The notes beneath the pieces are model-generated. The model worked only from the letters and a program-made list of their open reading frames with translations. It searched no databases and was not told the origin of the DNA. Below, piece after piece: positions 1 to 13,497 of a DNA stretch of 64,000 nt. Source of the stretch: Lophius americanus (Eukaryota > Chordata > Actinopteri > Lophiiformes > Lophiidae); assembly GCA_037951165.1 (NCBI GenBank), contig JBBDHG010000063.1, positions 2,232,001-2,296,000 of the forward strand. Direction: 5' to 3'. The position numbers and the translations under genes are program-made. Numbering within the stretch: the first letter of the stretch is position 1; each line of letters starts with the position of its first letter.

Positions 1-1639
1 GCATTTAAGAGCATGGTTGCTGTCACCTTCAGCATTTTCACTTAGATACTCACTTGGAGATGCAGCATATTTGTTCACGCAATGCAAGTAAGGCAAGACG
101 GGCTTATTGCAATGCAAGGCAGGCTTGCATTGCAATAAGAAAGAGAGAGTACTTTGAAAATTCAACAAGGATGAACCGTGGTTGAATTTAACTATTAATA
201 ATTTATGTAGATGTTTTACAAGTCATTATTTTTTGTGCCTCCTAGCAAACATCCTTCATCTCTGACCCACAGTGTGTCAAGATGTATTTACATCCTTGAT
301 GAAGTATTAATCTAAAGTATTACCAACAGCAGCCTCTATAATGTCACACCCTGTTTGCTGCTCTAATATTCAGCCGCTCTGGTGAGGAGAGGGAAGCATT
401 TAGTGACGGTCTGAATATTCTATTTTTATGGTGGATGCTGGACTTTTTAATCGGCCAGCAGGATTTGGTGGCCCCACACTGAAGGATGTTTGCCTGTTAA
501 ATTCTTTCTTTGAATTTGCTCTAGCGTTTGACTCCTGTGCGCCCTTTGCGTTTGTGGGAGGGACATAGAAAATAGACAAACAAGAAACGGATAAGTATGG
601 ACTTAAAATGCCTGTAAACGGACGCCTGTGCACAAACAAGCACACCTAAATGAATATGCGTGCAGCGTGAGTGTATGTGGTGTTAGCATGTAGCTGTCAG
701 GTTATATTCAAAGGCAAACAACAGCTGGGACTAAAATCTGACTGAGCCTTAATTACGCTGCTTGGTTGCTCAGGGCAGATTTCCCAGTACAAGAAATTTG
801 CCCTCGGGCTGTAAAACAGTTATGCTAATTTTTGTCTGCAGTGGGTAATGCTTTTAAGGGCATTGTCACAGCATGAATGCCTTAGTTTTAAGGACAGTAA
901 GGGGTCTCTCTGAAAAAGTCTGGTCTGCAGCTGGCATTGTGTTTCGTCTTATTAGAATCAGGTCTTTGCATTAAGGAGATATGGATTGACAAGGAAGGAG
1001 AGATTGAGCAAACAAGAGATGTGGCTCATTCTCTTGGCAGGGATAAGAGGGTAATCTCACAATTCTTATTACAACACCTTGGTCAGTAGACTGACCCTAT
1101 AATCAGATGTGGCTCATGATGTAATCCAGTGCGGCTCACATTTCTATATTTTCTGATAAATGACTTGAGGTCCGGCTTTCTTGCTCCAGTCCAAAGTAGA
1201 AATCTTGCCTATAGTTTGTAGAAATACATTTGCAGTCATGGTTGACTTTTTTCACTCACACTGGCATTTTTAACATTGATCTAAAAGATACGGCAAGTGA
1301 TTACGTTCCCCAACTGTCTGGACAGCTTTTATGATGTATTTATGATTTGTATCGTGAAACAATACTTGAGATCTTCCAAAACGGAGAACAGGAGATCATG
1401 ATAAAATGCGTTAAGTTGAAAAACAGCACCAGTTCTTCCTGTGTTGTACGTGAACAACGATAGGCCAACAAATCGTTTCATATAAGGATAGCATATTTTC
1501 ACATCACATCCTGTTTGTAGTCTTTGGTCAGTGCTGCATATACCAGTAAACTGCACCAGTGTTCTTTGATAGCTGACGCAGACCATATGTTCAGGTGTCC
1601 GTTCTGTTGGTGTAGTGCGTACCAAGGTTTGGTTCATGC

Positions 1640-1765
1640 TACGGCTGCAACAAATAACCCTAATCGACAAAAATTAATTATGAAATTAGTTATAGACCAA
1701 TTTAAAAATCGATTAGTCCGTGATGTCATTGGACACTGGCTCAAACCTGACCTGTCCTGGCGTGG
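1640..1765. repeat. Probable teleost interspersed repeat remnant
   Basis: The stretch begins with GGCTGCAACAAATAA and includes ATCGATTAGTC-like words and a run rich in AATTA. It resembles a very common fish repeat that starts GGCTGCAACTAACGATT and contains repeated ATCGATTA words. I recognise it by memory only, and boundaries are approximate. Confidence 0.4.
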
Positions 1766-1837
1766 AGTACGTCAGTAATACTGGAGCATTTGAAGCGCAG
1801 GCAAGTTGGCTTTCTAGACCATGATGACTCTTCTCTG

Positions 1838-1864
1838 TAAGCTAGTTAGCTAGCTAGCTAGCTC
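1838..1864. repeat. AGCT/TAGC short tandem repeat
   Basis: The 4-base TAGC unit is repeated about six times with one interruption (AGTTAGCTAGCTAGCTAGCTC). Confidence 0.8.
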
Positions 1865-3819
1865 AATGTTAAAGGGCACATATTTATTTTCGGTTTAACT
1901 TGACTTTTGAAATGTAGTGAATTAGTAAAGACGTCGAGAGTACAAAATAGCTATTATTAAATCATGGTGATACTCTTCATGTTAATGTACTCTTCATGTA
2001 ATTAAATCTTAAGAGGTGGAGGTACGCGCTGGAGAAAAGAGTCGAATGAAGCTCGCACGAAGACAGAATACACGATTGTGAACATTTCTCTGTTATACGA
2101 ACAGGCCCTAAAACAGACAGAGCAGCAAGTTATTATTTTCACCCTGGATTTGGTTTAATTTGCTTAATGTTGCAGTGCATTTTGCTATTCTCATTTATTA
2201 CTGGTGCTCCATTTTGTCATGTTAGTTGTCTATGTTAGTTTCTGGCTGTTGATGCAGAAATATAATTTGTTTCATTTGTATCATTAAATGTATGTGTGCT
2301 GTTAACTGTGATGCTGCTCACATCAGCATCAAATGAAACAACATTTACAAATTGATTTTCCAGAAACTACAAATGGTTAGGAGGGCCTCTGGGCTTGTAG
2401 TAAAGTGGTGGATTCTCTGATTCGTGTTACCCACAAATACTTTTATGTAATAATTTAGATCAGTATTCTGGATATATTTAAATCCTCATGATTTTTAACT
2501 GTTGATATGGATAATGGACATCATGTACATGGTTCTCATAGTAATCTAAAATGCATTTGTCATTTCTTTGGCTACATGTGTCTCTGTTAGCAAGAAAATA
2601 ATCTTAACTAAATCTCCTCTTCAGTAATCTCCTTGATGCCTTTCTGTGGCATCCCAAAGACCAAACCCCTAACGTGATGGAAAGCTGTAAGCGCCACATA
2701 CAGGAACGACTTGTGAAGAGGGAGCATACTTTCACATTAGTTCTGGCTACATTCTAAAGTCCCTGTCCATGAGTGGAACCTTTTTTAACTGATAAATGAT
2801 TCACTGCATGAATTTCAAGGATTTGAAGCATTGAATCAAACCCACCAGGGCACTTGGGGCCTTTTTGTGCGGAGTTTGCACTTTTCCCTTTGTTTTGAAT
2901 GGATAGTTTTGAAACGACGGCTCCTTCCCAAAATCTAAAAACATGCAATTTACCCGGCAACCCTGCAAAGTATAATTGGAAAATGGAAAATGGACTCCTG
3001 AAGCAATGGTTTTAATTAGCTACACCAAAAACTTTTTCGCTACCTAAACGTTAACAGAAGTGAAGACATGCTGAAATCTTGTGCTCATATTCACAGACTC
3101 TTCCCCCACCCACATAAACTATTTAGTGTTTGCACTGGTCAAGGATCTACAATAGCATCGTACTTCATCGGCATGGTTGTGTGTTGAGTTGCACTCTTAG
3201 TTGTATGTTTTTAAAATGCCAATTCAGTTTCTTCCAGTCACTTGAAAGGCAGATGTTTTATGTCACCTCAGCTGCTGCTACCACCTGGGACTGACTCTTA
3301 ATGGCTATTTCCAAGTGTTGCTCTCTAAACTAGTAACACTTGTTAGGAACAGAAAGCATCTTGGCGTGTTGGTTTAAAATGTTTCATCATTTCGCTTGAA
3401 GGTGTCCCATTTGTCCCTTGCCTTTCCAGCCACATTAGGGGTGTGACTCTAGGGATGGAAATGCTGGCCAGTTGGCTGCTTTACATTTACAGTTGGATGG
3501 ATTGGATGGATGATGTGGTTGAAGCCAGACCCTTTTGAATTTTGTTCTTCATCCGCATTTGCCAACGTGAGGGTGACACCATTATTTTTCAAGTGAGATT
3601 TCTTGATATATATAGATAACATAAATATGTCAATTAGTAAGTGGTGACATGCTTATATACTAAATTGATATGACAAATCTAAATACATAAATCAACTGCA
3701 TGAATAAATACAGTAAAAGCATAAGAAAACAGATATATTAATGAAAAACCTGCCTTTCTGTAATTGTGTATGCAAGCCTTTTTAGTCTCTATGCAGGAAG
3801 AAACTTTATTAATCTAAAG

Positions 3820-4789
3820 CACGTGTGTCAAATTCAAGGCCTGCAAGACAATATCTAATTTTGATAATAACTGGCCCACTGGTATACAGCACAAACAACG
3901 GAGATACTACAATCCCAGAATGCACTGCGGTAGTCGGCACACCGATCAAGAGCGCCAGCACTTCTCCCTGCTCCTCTGTTCTCAGGTATCGGCGTTTTAT
4001 TAGTCAGTCTTATAAACCTTAGGCTAATCCTTAGAGGAGATGCTACAGAGCCTGGGAATTTATATAGAAAAGAAAAAAAATTAAAACGCTAAATAATAAA
4101 CATATTAGTAAGTCGTACGCACGTATTAATAAACAGAACACACTTTGTGAGTAAACTTAATGTGAAACTCTTCGGGAGGCCATTCATGCACCTTAATGTT
4201 TTCTCGGGGGCAGCACCTCCTGACTGCAGGAGCAGATGTGAATGAGGAACAGCTAAATAAGCCCAGCCATCCACCAAGGGTTATTCAAAGTTCCTTTTTG
4301 TTGAAGTTGTTCATTAAAAACCGATTGATTTAAGATGTTATTTGTAACTTGATAGTTTTCTAACCGTTTTTGAATACAAATATTTCATAGGAAATAATTC
4401 TGTGCAACTGTTGAAGGAGAGGGAGACATAAAAAATTTGTTATGCTAATCTATTTTGTAATTTTATCTGTGATTTGAGTATTTTCTATTCCCTTGGTTTG
4501 CTAATAATTCTATAAAATAGGAATAAATAGTAATAATAGGAGTATATAGTTATTATTTTATTTTTTTATTGGTGCTTTTATCTGCTTTTGCTCTGTAGCA
4601 CTTTGAGATTTGATCCAAATTTAAAGTGCATTATAAATTAAATGTATTATTATTATTATTATTATATAAAACAAAAATAAAATTGTCATATTGCTTCAGA
4701 TTAAACATGGCAATTTGAGTCCCGTTCGCCCCTCGACGTGGTGTCCATCTTTAATTTTTGCCCCTTTGTGAATGGGTTTGACACCCTTG
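3820..4789. mobile_element. hAT-like non-autonomous DNA transposon
   Basis: The ends are inverted: left CACGTGTGTCAAATTCAAGG and right, read from the other strand, CAAGGGTGTCAAACCCATTC. They share the core GTGTCAAA. The flanking 8 bases are ATCTAAAG on the left (3812-3819) and GTCTAAAA on the right (4790-4797), an 8-bp target duplication with two mismatches, which is the hallmark of hAT elements. The 970-base interior has no transposase frame. A retroposon tail (4596-4665) has apparently inserted in it. The superfamily call is inferred from ends and duplication only. Confidence 0.62.
4596..4665 (+). mobile_element. ATT-tailed retroposon 3' end (L2/CR1-type), nested in the hAT-like element
   Basis: The sequence GCACTTTGAGATTTGATCC, then AAAGTGCATTATAAATTAAA and a run of (ATT) units, is a typical 3' end of fish L2/CR1-type LINEs or dependent SINEs. 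The same text occurs inverted at 17863-17936, with a more diverged relative at 37405-37475. No reverse transcriptase is attached. Confidence 0.6.
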
Positions 4790-6939
4790 GTCTAAAACGT
4801 TCCTAGATTGACCTGAAAACATTTTTATTATGTCCAGCTGTCAGATGTTTTGATTGTAAGGCAGAGATTAACCAACTTTCTTCAGGAGTTCTGAGGGCGA
4901 AGTACAATGTCCCTAGGTTTTGCTGTTGTGAGCATGTTAGCATGCAAAGGTTTGCTCTTTCAAACTGTTTCACAATTTCACAAAGTTGATTTACTCTGAA
5001 ATTTCTCATAATATTCATTTTTATTATCTGTCAGCTTTTAAGAAGACACATGAAGTGGCTAAGGGTAAATGAGGCTATTTCCATCACAAACTCGTCTTTT
5101 AATGATATATCAAGCAGCACTTTCATGCGACTGTGGTGCATTCTGGAGTCTTAATGGTGAGTGATTTGCTCTTGGAGTCATAATTACTTCTGACAGATCA
5201 ATAGTGATCCAAATAAGAGTGTGTGCGTCTGCATTGTAACGGAGGAGAGACCGTCAAAGGGAATATCACCTTGGAATTCTTCTCATTAATTTCCATCAGA
5301 CCATTTCATTAAATTTTTTGACTCAACCATGCACTCAAATTGCTGTAAAAGAGTGTTAATGCAGTTTTTTCCCACCCGTTTCTGTAAAGCTGAGAAAAGA
5401 GTGAGTAGAGAGATACATTTGAATGTGTGCTTGGAAATAGGCTCACCTCAGATGTAATTCATTGACCAAAAACTTCTTGAAGTCACAATGTCTTGAAGTC
5501 AGGAGATATTAGATATTAGAGATATATAGTCAAGAGTGAGAGAAGTTATACTCTTACTTAATCACAGAAATTGATGTGTGTTTCCCTGAAACGTCAGAGT
5601 GCTGAAATTCTCTCCAAAGATATTCTGTGACTTTGAAGCTCTCACATCTCACATCACAGATTTTAATCTGTGATTATTTGTATCTCTGTGAAAGCCTTGA
5701 GAAATTTGAGCTCTAATTTGGAGAAATTTCAACACCCTGCCTCACTTTTTTCCAAATAGCCTTCATTATCTGCCTTAAAAAAAAGAAGATCTCCACCTGT
5801 GTGTGTGGAGCTGCTCTGAAGTTGTGTGAATGGTGTGGATGTGTAAAGCATCTCTGAAGAAAACTTTGTCTGCGGATTAGTTTCCCAGAATCATTAGAGG
5901 TTAAGAACTGAGAGTCTGATCAATACATCTCTGGGGAAAAAAACCTGCTGGGTAGAATGCGGCGACTGTGATGAGGAATACAAAACGTCAGGCCCTAGTA
6001 ACACACATTAAACCGCAAAGCAGAAGACTGCTACCTCTGCAGAAGTTAAAATCGCCAGGATTTGGATTTTCACTCCAGGCTGCTGACAAAGTTCTATCAG
6101 ACCAGGAAGAATTAGTCACTTTCACTGAAGCACAGTGAGGAGGCTCTGCAGGAAAAAGCAGCAGTGAAGATGTCTGTTGTTTGGCTGAGGTACAATTTCT
6201 CCCAATGTTGTTTCCTAGACCTAACCCACCGTCTGTAAGACGGGTGACAGACTTCACCAACTAGGATGTTTACGCTCATTTAGATGACACCTCTGCAGGG
6301 AAATTATAAGCTATATAAGTGAACTTTATTATTATTCATTTGAAAGTGTGTCATTATCAAACAAAAGCCAAACAAAAGCTTTCCATTCCTTTTGCAAAAG
6401 CTTGACAAAATTTGTGTGTGAAAAAGTCTCTACGTAGCCTCAATGAAAATAAAACCTTCAACATTGGTATCCTCCATCTGTCTGGCAAATTTTAGCTTTA
6501 GGAAGATGTTTCCGATTTCATACCCATTTTGTGATAAATGAGCATGAAATGAGCAATCTGACTTCAGAAAAATACACTTGCCATGGATTAAGCAACAGCA
6601 GTAGGGGCTAATTCCAGCTAACACCCGCTGTTACAGCCCTGTCTGCTTCCTCCACTGCCTGCTGTAATTTAATTCTGCTGCCAAATTATGTTAGTTAAAT
6701 CAAAGTGCAGGTTTCACAATGAAATTTTCAGTTATTTTCTGTACTTTCATACCAGATGATCTGCAGCAGATTCGGTTGTGTTACCGCCCCTATCAAACCT
6801 TTCTCCACTGTAATTCCTGTAATCCGTTTCAGGAGGCGGTTTTCCTCCAAGATATGTCTTTTATATATCAATGATATCTGTCTTCCTGGCTCTGTTCTGT
6901 CCTCGGGGGGTTATTGTCATTCATGTGCTGTCAGACACT

Positions 6940-7372
6940 AGGAGGGTTTACATGGGAAACTTTTTTCCTTTCCGAATGAAACCTTTCCGAATTGCAATGT
7001 CGGTCGCCTGTTTACATGACCTGTGATATTTTCCGACCTGGTGTTAAATGCATCAACTGACCTAATCGGAAATGCTTCCACACAAGGTGATGATGATGCT
7101 TCGGTGAGCTCGGTGCCGACCGCCAACAAGCGCCCAGAAGTAGAATATGACAAAGAGGGCATGCGAGGAAGTGACTTTCCGCCCATCTAACCGTCCAAAA
7201 ACTTTAAACTCTTTCAAAGTTGCAATGAATAAATCACTCTCCGATGCAGACTGGTACTGTTTTGAAGTCGCCGTTTTAAAATACGTTGCAGCGCTGAAAA
7301 AAACTTGGGCTGGGCATGCACAAATACAACTTAAACAGAAAACTTTCCGATACAGCGTTTACATGCAGCGAT
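6940..7372. mobile_element. TIR element copy 1, one end lost
   Basis: The copy begins AGGAGGGTTTACATGGGA after an ACT flank (6937-6939) and matches, in inverse orientation, most of the element at 26691-27285. Shared parts include the GGCGGTCG-like segment, a 90-base stretch around 7170-7260 and the end near 7352-7372. About 160 bases and the second terminal repeat present in copy 2 are missing. An apparent frame (7147-7374) is shared with the minus strand of copy 2 because the DNA is shared; I do not claim a protein. Confidence 0.6.
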
Positions 7373-7955
7373 AATCTTGCCCGTGTTGGTATGTCCTATT
7401 GATGCTTTTCTGTAATGTGTGCGCTCGTGTGCATTCTGGTGATGGTGAGGTCAGTCAGAATGATGGTGAGTGGTAAATCACATGTTCTTGAAAGACATAC
7501 ATATTTGAAATAATTATAATGATATGGCGATTTATGTCCCTCTCCTGCGCCACAATAAAAAAGAGAAAGCAATCAGAGGAACTTATAACTAAAATCATTT
7601 CTTTTCTTTCCTTTGGAAACATTTGGGTACTTTAAAAACACTTTAATACGATTACGAGGATGTTCATTTGAAGTCATATTTCCCAGCCTTGGCCTATGCA
7701 TTTTCTTTTAATGGTGCAATGACCGTTCCGCCTCTTGTCTTGTTTTTACTCGAGTCACCCATAGCTTCAACCTGCGCTGTGGTTTATGTAAAGGAACACT
7801 AGAATGATGACAAAACATATGATGAAGGCATCATGCAGTGAAGGTCACGGATATGTGTGTTTGGGTGTGTAATTGCTAATTTGTTGGAAATATCTTCTGT
7901 ATTTGTCAATTTGATTTCTCTTCTCTATGTTATATATGTGCATCTTTGTCTGTGT

Positions 7956-7993
7956 TTGTGTGTGTGCGTGCGTGTGTGTGTGTGTGTGTGTGT
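7956..7993. repeat. GT microsatellite
   Basis: About 19 GT units with GC interruptions. Confidence 0.95.
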
Positions 7994-10900
7994 AGGTGTT
8001 CCCCTCGGTGTGTGTTTGAGTCCCTGCTGGGCAAAGCTTGCATCGAACATTGAAATCTATGTATGTGGACGTCTTATAGCTTTCACGCAGACACAGATTT
8101 CACAACCACCTGTACCTCAGCTTTAATATTACTCTGTCGTAATTTCATGTAAACCTGCTGAGTTTTAGTCAAGCTGGACTTAACCATCTTAACCAAACTT
8201 CAATGTTGCCTTGGAGGTCCCAATAAGCTTTGATACCTGAGCGCTTCCCCTCCCTCTTGGTCAGTAGATTGTTTGTGCCAATGTGACCTGAGAGGTCAAG
8301 AGCAAATATGTCTTTTTCCAGACTGGGAGCTATATTTTGCCTACTATGTGACTTTTGATGAGAAAACAAGGTCAGAATAACTGTAGTGAACAGCTGTGTT
8401 CTGACACCGCTCCGGTTTATTGCAAGGCAGAGCTAATAGCAGGCTTTCTGGGTTCCTTAAATACGGCTTTAATGGGTCTTTGTTATGACTGTCAAGAGGG
8501 AATGTTTTTTTTTTCCATATGCTTTATCAGTGTTGCTGTTAAAATTCATTGGACCTGCTGCTGTAAATATATGATTATGATATATATATGATATGAAAAG
8601 ATATATGAAAAAATATTTTTTTCAATTAATTTCCATTCAAAACACATGATTCTTCTATTATGAGGCAAGCAGATTTGCAACAAACAGTGACACATTAATA
8701 AAAAAACAACGTACAGTATTGTAAACATTAAATAAATAAATATGTGACAGTTTATTGGACATTTTTGTGTAAAAAAATTCAAAAGGTAAAATTACCACAC
8801 AAGTACATCTTCACCAGAGTTTTTTTCCCATAGGCAGCTCAGATATGACAAATATGATACTCAGGTTAGTTTTGACATGAGGTAATTTTAACATGGTTAC
8901 TCATTGAGTATCCCAATAATCTACATAAACTAATAATAGAGGTCAACTAAACAACAAATTTTAAAGTCTTAGAATATTATATGATTCTATGATTTTTCAA
9001 GGTCCTGTGTAAAATTTTGCCCGGGGGAGAGGCTGCGAGGCCGCCTGAAGGATTCCGTTTGGATTGGCTGCCAGCCTCTTTCCAAGCCTCCTACCCAATA
9101 AAAACACCTAGTTATGAATATTTATATTCCATTTATTCAAAGAGATATCAATAAATACCCCCTAAATATTACAAACTGAACCTTTAATAGTTAATATTAA
9201 GACTGCATTAATTACAGCTGCACTGTATTGGAAAAAGAAATTCAATTTGCGTTAGTTTTTTTGTGATATACTGTGAAAAGTTACTGGAAATTCAAAACAA
9301 CCAATACTTGGCCATGGAAGATAGAAAGCAGACCACCTACATGTGACTAAGGTTTTAGCTTAACTTGGCATTGTAGTATTTTGATATCTGATGCCATACC
9401 TTTACATTTAGCAATTTCACTAGCTCAGTTTTCCAGCAAGGCTAAGAAGGTACAGCAAGAGAGGGGGTAGAGAGAGAGATTTAATCTGTTGATTCCGCTA
9501 CTTTGGCTCTGTGTAGCTAGATCAATACTCCATCGAACAGGACTGAGTTAGAGCTCAGCAACATTTGTTCTTTTGTCTTCCTGTTGGTTCCAGCGGCTCA
9601 CTGCTGCCCACACATGCCTGTGAATACAGGAGCCAATACCTATTGGCTTCCTGTTTTGGCAGGCAATTGACTGGGGTAAACGGGAGAAATTACTCACTCT
9701 TTGTAACTTTTTAAGTCGGCGAAGTGGAGCTTCCACTCAGGGTATATTACAAACTTTGCCATGCACTTAGAATAAACCTCATAGCGAAAACTAGTCCAAT
9801 TAAATGCTTTAATTATTTGCCAAAGCAATTTAAACGGCACCAAGCAAGTCTTGATGATGCCCTGCTGAATTTTGTGTGCTGCAATGATATACTATTAATT
9901 TTGGAAGGTTTAATCATTGTCATGCCGGCTTAAGCAAACAGGAAACATTATGTTTCCAACACTCCCTTACTTCCCTCTGAGCTAATGAGGCCATTAGTCT
10001 TCGGATGCCCAGGCAAATGTGCTTATCACCGCGTTACCAATTAAGCTTCTCGTGGCCTCCAAATGAAAAGGGCTGTCATTAATACCCTTCATGCTCTTCC
10101 AGGGGTTAGAAAGTATGTGACTGTCAGATGAGCGAGAACTGACGCTCAGCTCTTGAACACTGGCATGATTGAGTGGGCTCTGCTCTTGACATGCATAAAA
10201 GTCAAACTGAAATGAAAAATGTCTTTTTAACTGGTCTAGATCACATTCATTTGAACATTGTGGTCCTATAAAACTGTATCAGCAATTCATTAATTTTGTT
10301 AAATCCAAAAACTTTTCATGATTAATGTTTTCCCCCATTAGAAAAATCAACTCCACCAAAGTTCCATCAATAACAGGAAAACAAAGCCATGCTTGTGTCT
10401 GAAAGCCTGTCCTTAAATCAAAGGTCAGACGTAAAGCAGGTATCCCATAATCTTTACCTCTCAGTTAGTACGTTCGTCCCTGTTAGGGCCCTGTCATTTA
10501 CTAAATAGACTATGTTTTGTGATGTGACGTTTGTAATATGACACATGATGCTGTCCTGGTCAGTCATCACCACAAAATGATCGTAAAAAGTCCCAGATTT
10601 AAAGGTGGAAAGCCTGGATGCATAAGCAAAACCAGATTATTAAAAGAGGAGTATGGAGACGTATGATTTCGAAGAAAAAATTAATTTATTCATTTTCAAT
10701 TCATGTCGACTGCTGGCATATAGACTGATAAGAGCATCCCGTCATCTCTGCTCCTTGAATTGTTAGATGTTAAAAGATGTTAGTAGCTGCCAAAGGCAGG
10801 ATCTAGCAGATTTTTATGCTCCCTTTAAATTGCAGAGAAAAATTGGGTAACTGTGACAACGCTGATTAAAACTGATGCCCTATATTTGACAACCTCATAA

Positions 10901-11536
10901 ATCTGAGCAACATCAAATTACAATGGCAATCCCAATATATGTAAGTCTGTCATGCACATCCACAGGAATTGTGTTTGAGAAAGATGAAAAGATTAGACGC
11001 TGTGAAATGTTGACAGCACCGGCCCCGGGGGGGAAGGCTCCAGGTGGGGTTGTCAGAGCATGGATCTTTCTCCCGCTATACCTCCTTCAGGAGATGTAAC
11101 ATGGCTGGGCGATCTCCCTCGTGCGTTGCCCTTATCTCATTTATAATGCTCACAACAGATGACTCACACAAGACGGAATAGCTGTTTGTTTTTTTCTTGG
11201 ACTTTTCTCAGATGTAGAGGAGATACGTGTCTTTTTTGAAGTCTGTTATTTATGGTTGAACACGGAGATGCTGCTCGTGTGTTTGCAGCTGAGACATAGA
11301 GCTAGCTGTCCTGGTTTACACGTCATCAGTGTACGCCACAGGCATAAATGTTCACTTTGCACCTGTTTTGATTCAGTATCACACTTTCCATTAGGATTCC
11401 ATAAAGTCTTATTACCTCGTATGTCAGTCTCCATCTCTGCTGCTTTTACTCACCAACATTATTCTCCTCTTTATCTGAAGGCTTGCCTTCTACTCATTCC
11501 CCCGTAACTTTCCCTATCAGCCCACCCTTGTGCTGA

Positions 11537-11555
11537 CCCCCCCCCCCCCCCCCCC
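11537..11555. repeat. Poly-C run (19 C)
   Basis: An uninterrupted run of 19 C bases. The exact length is likely uncertain in any assembly. Confidence 0.95.
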
Positions 11556-13377
11556 ATCTCTACAAGCATAGCATTTCAAAACTCCCTAATTAAAACCAAA
11601 AGTCATTCCTAACAGATGGCATGAGCTGGCCTATGGTAATTATTGCCAAGTGATCCATGGCCCCTGCAAACCTTTACTGAAATGAATATCAAGCTGTTGG
11701 ATTGAGTAAGAAGCTCAAATGTAAACAAAGCTGGCAAATCTGACCCGCACAGGCCACATACCTGAGAAATATAATATTTACAACGTCTTTGTTTTGTAAT
11801 CAAATAGTCTGAAAAATCAGAGCCTCCTGCTTCGCCTCAGGTTCTGAATTCCGCCCTCATGTTTCTTTTCACTTCTCCCATGGGAGTCAGATTAATTAAT
11901 TGAATAAGAAATTTCATAATCTTCCAGGATTCGTAGGGTGCTCTGAATCTAATTATTGTGTTTCCTTTAAACTTGGTGTTCTGCCTCAGGTTCTTTCACC
12001 CTCATCAAAGCACCACACCTACTCACATACTTGATAAACCGGTTGAGTATATTCATGCTTCTGTTTGTGTGGAAACAGCTCTAATGAGTTTATACACTTG
12101 AGAGCAGTTTTGGTTAAAAGAATGTCACATCCTCGTTTGCCCCATAATCCTCCGTCTCCACCTTTAACAAAGACCCACATTCTTGTTCTGTAATGAGGAC
12201 AAACGCAACACTCAGTATCTCTCCGGAAAAAAAACCCAAGTTTTATGTCATATAAGAAAAACAACATCAGCATGAAAACTGGGTTGAGAGAAGGGAGATA
12301 TGTGAAGGTACAAAGACAGGGGTGTTAATGTCAGTAGTAGAATGGATTCAGTTCATTAGGTTTTGCTCAAAATAAGAGAGAGAATGCTTATTGAAATTTT
12401 GAAGCAAAATGATACAAGGGTCATCGATTAGAGTCACAGGCTGAGAAAACATTTACCACTGAAATACTTTGTCTATTAATGCAGACCTCTTAGACGTTTT
12501 ATAATTTTCTTTTTAGCACATTAACAAATCAGGATCAGCCATTATTAGTTTGACCTTGCTACTCCCGACACTGGAGCTAATTGAGAATGGGAAAATTAAA
12601 CAAGATTCAGAATTAGAGACATGCATTTTTTTTCAGAGTGCTTTTGAGTGGAGGATTATCCTGGAGCAAGAAGACTTCCAATTACAAGATAAATGATACC
12701 TAAGTTGCCCAAACTCCAAATATCTTAATTACATTTCAGTGTTTTTCAGAAGATTCAAATGAAGGACAGTCAAGAATACAAGACAGAAGGATGACAATGA
12801 AAAGTGGTTTATAGCAACAGATACCCATCTTAACTGTAAAAACCCTACTTTGGTCCACTCTTTTAAATCTCTCTCAGCTGTCCATGGGACAGTTTCTGTG
12901 TCAGCATGTGACAATACTACACGTAGTATATAATGTGGACAATACTACATCCGTCAAGGTATGCAAGTAAAAATGTAGTAGTTCATACCAAACCAACCAT
13001 TGCGAGATAGGGCACTTTTGGATTTTTTTATGTAAAAACTCATAAATAAATGCATGTATTTCTTCAAATTTTATAACAATGCTATCTACCTTATGTTAGC
13101 CTCTTCCTGTTCTGGGACGATAATCAGGGGATATGTTAGTTTATTTCCTCCATGGCTGAAGTCTCCTGCTTCAGTGGTAACCCCTTTTACATTTTTCAAG
13201 CGAAAGTAAACACAAAGTGTAGACTCCACTTGATCCGGAGAAGCCGCTGCTTTCATTCACAGACAAAGACTGGACACGTATGTCACCCTTTACCAAAGAA
13301 ACTCTGAGTGACTGCTTCCTGCTACTTAACCATTACACACATTCCCTCTCTTGCCCTCGCTCGACCACTAGTGTGCG

Positions 13378-13407
13378 CACACACACACACGCACTCACAC
13401 ACAAACA

Positions 13408-13467
<60 letters not shown>

Positions 13468-13497
13468 CGCACACACGCCCACACACTCACAAACACA
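13378..13497. repeat. CA microsatellite with CG interruptions
   Basis: About 120 bases of mostly CA units, with CGCGCG and CACGC variants. Open frames with alternating His-Thr or Cys-Val across it are artefacts of the repeat. Confidence 0.95.
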
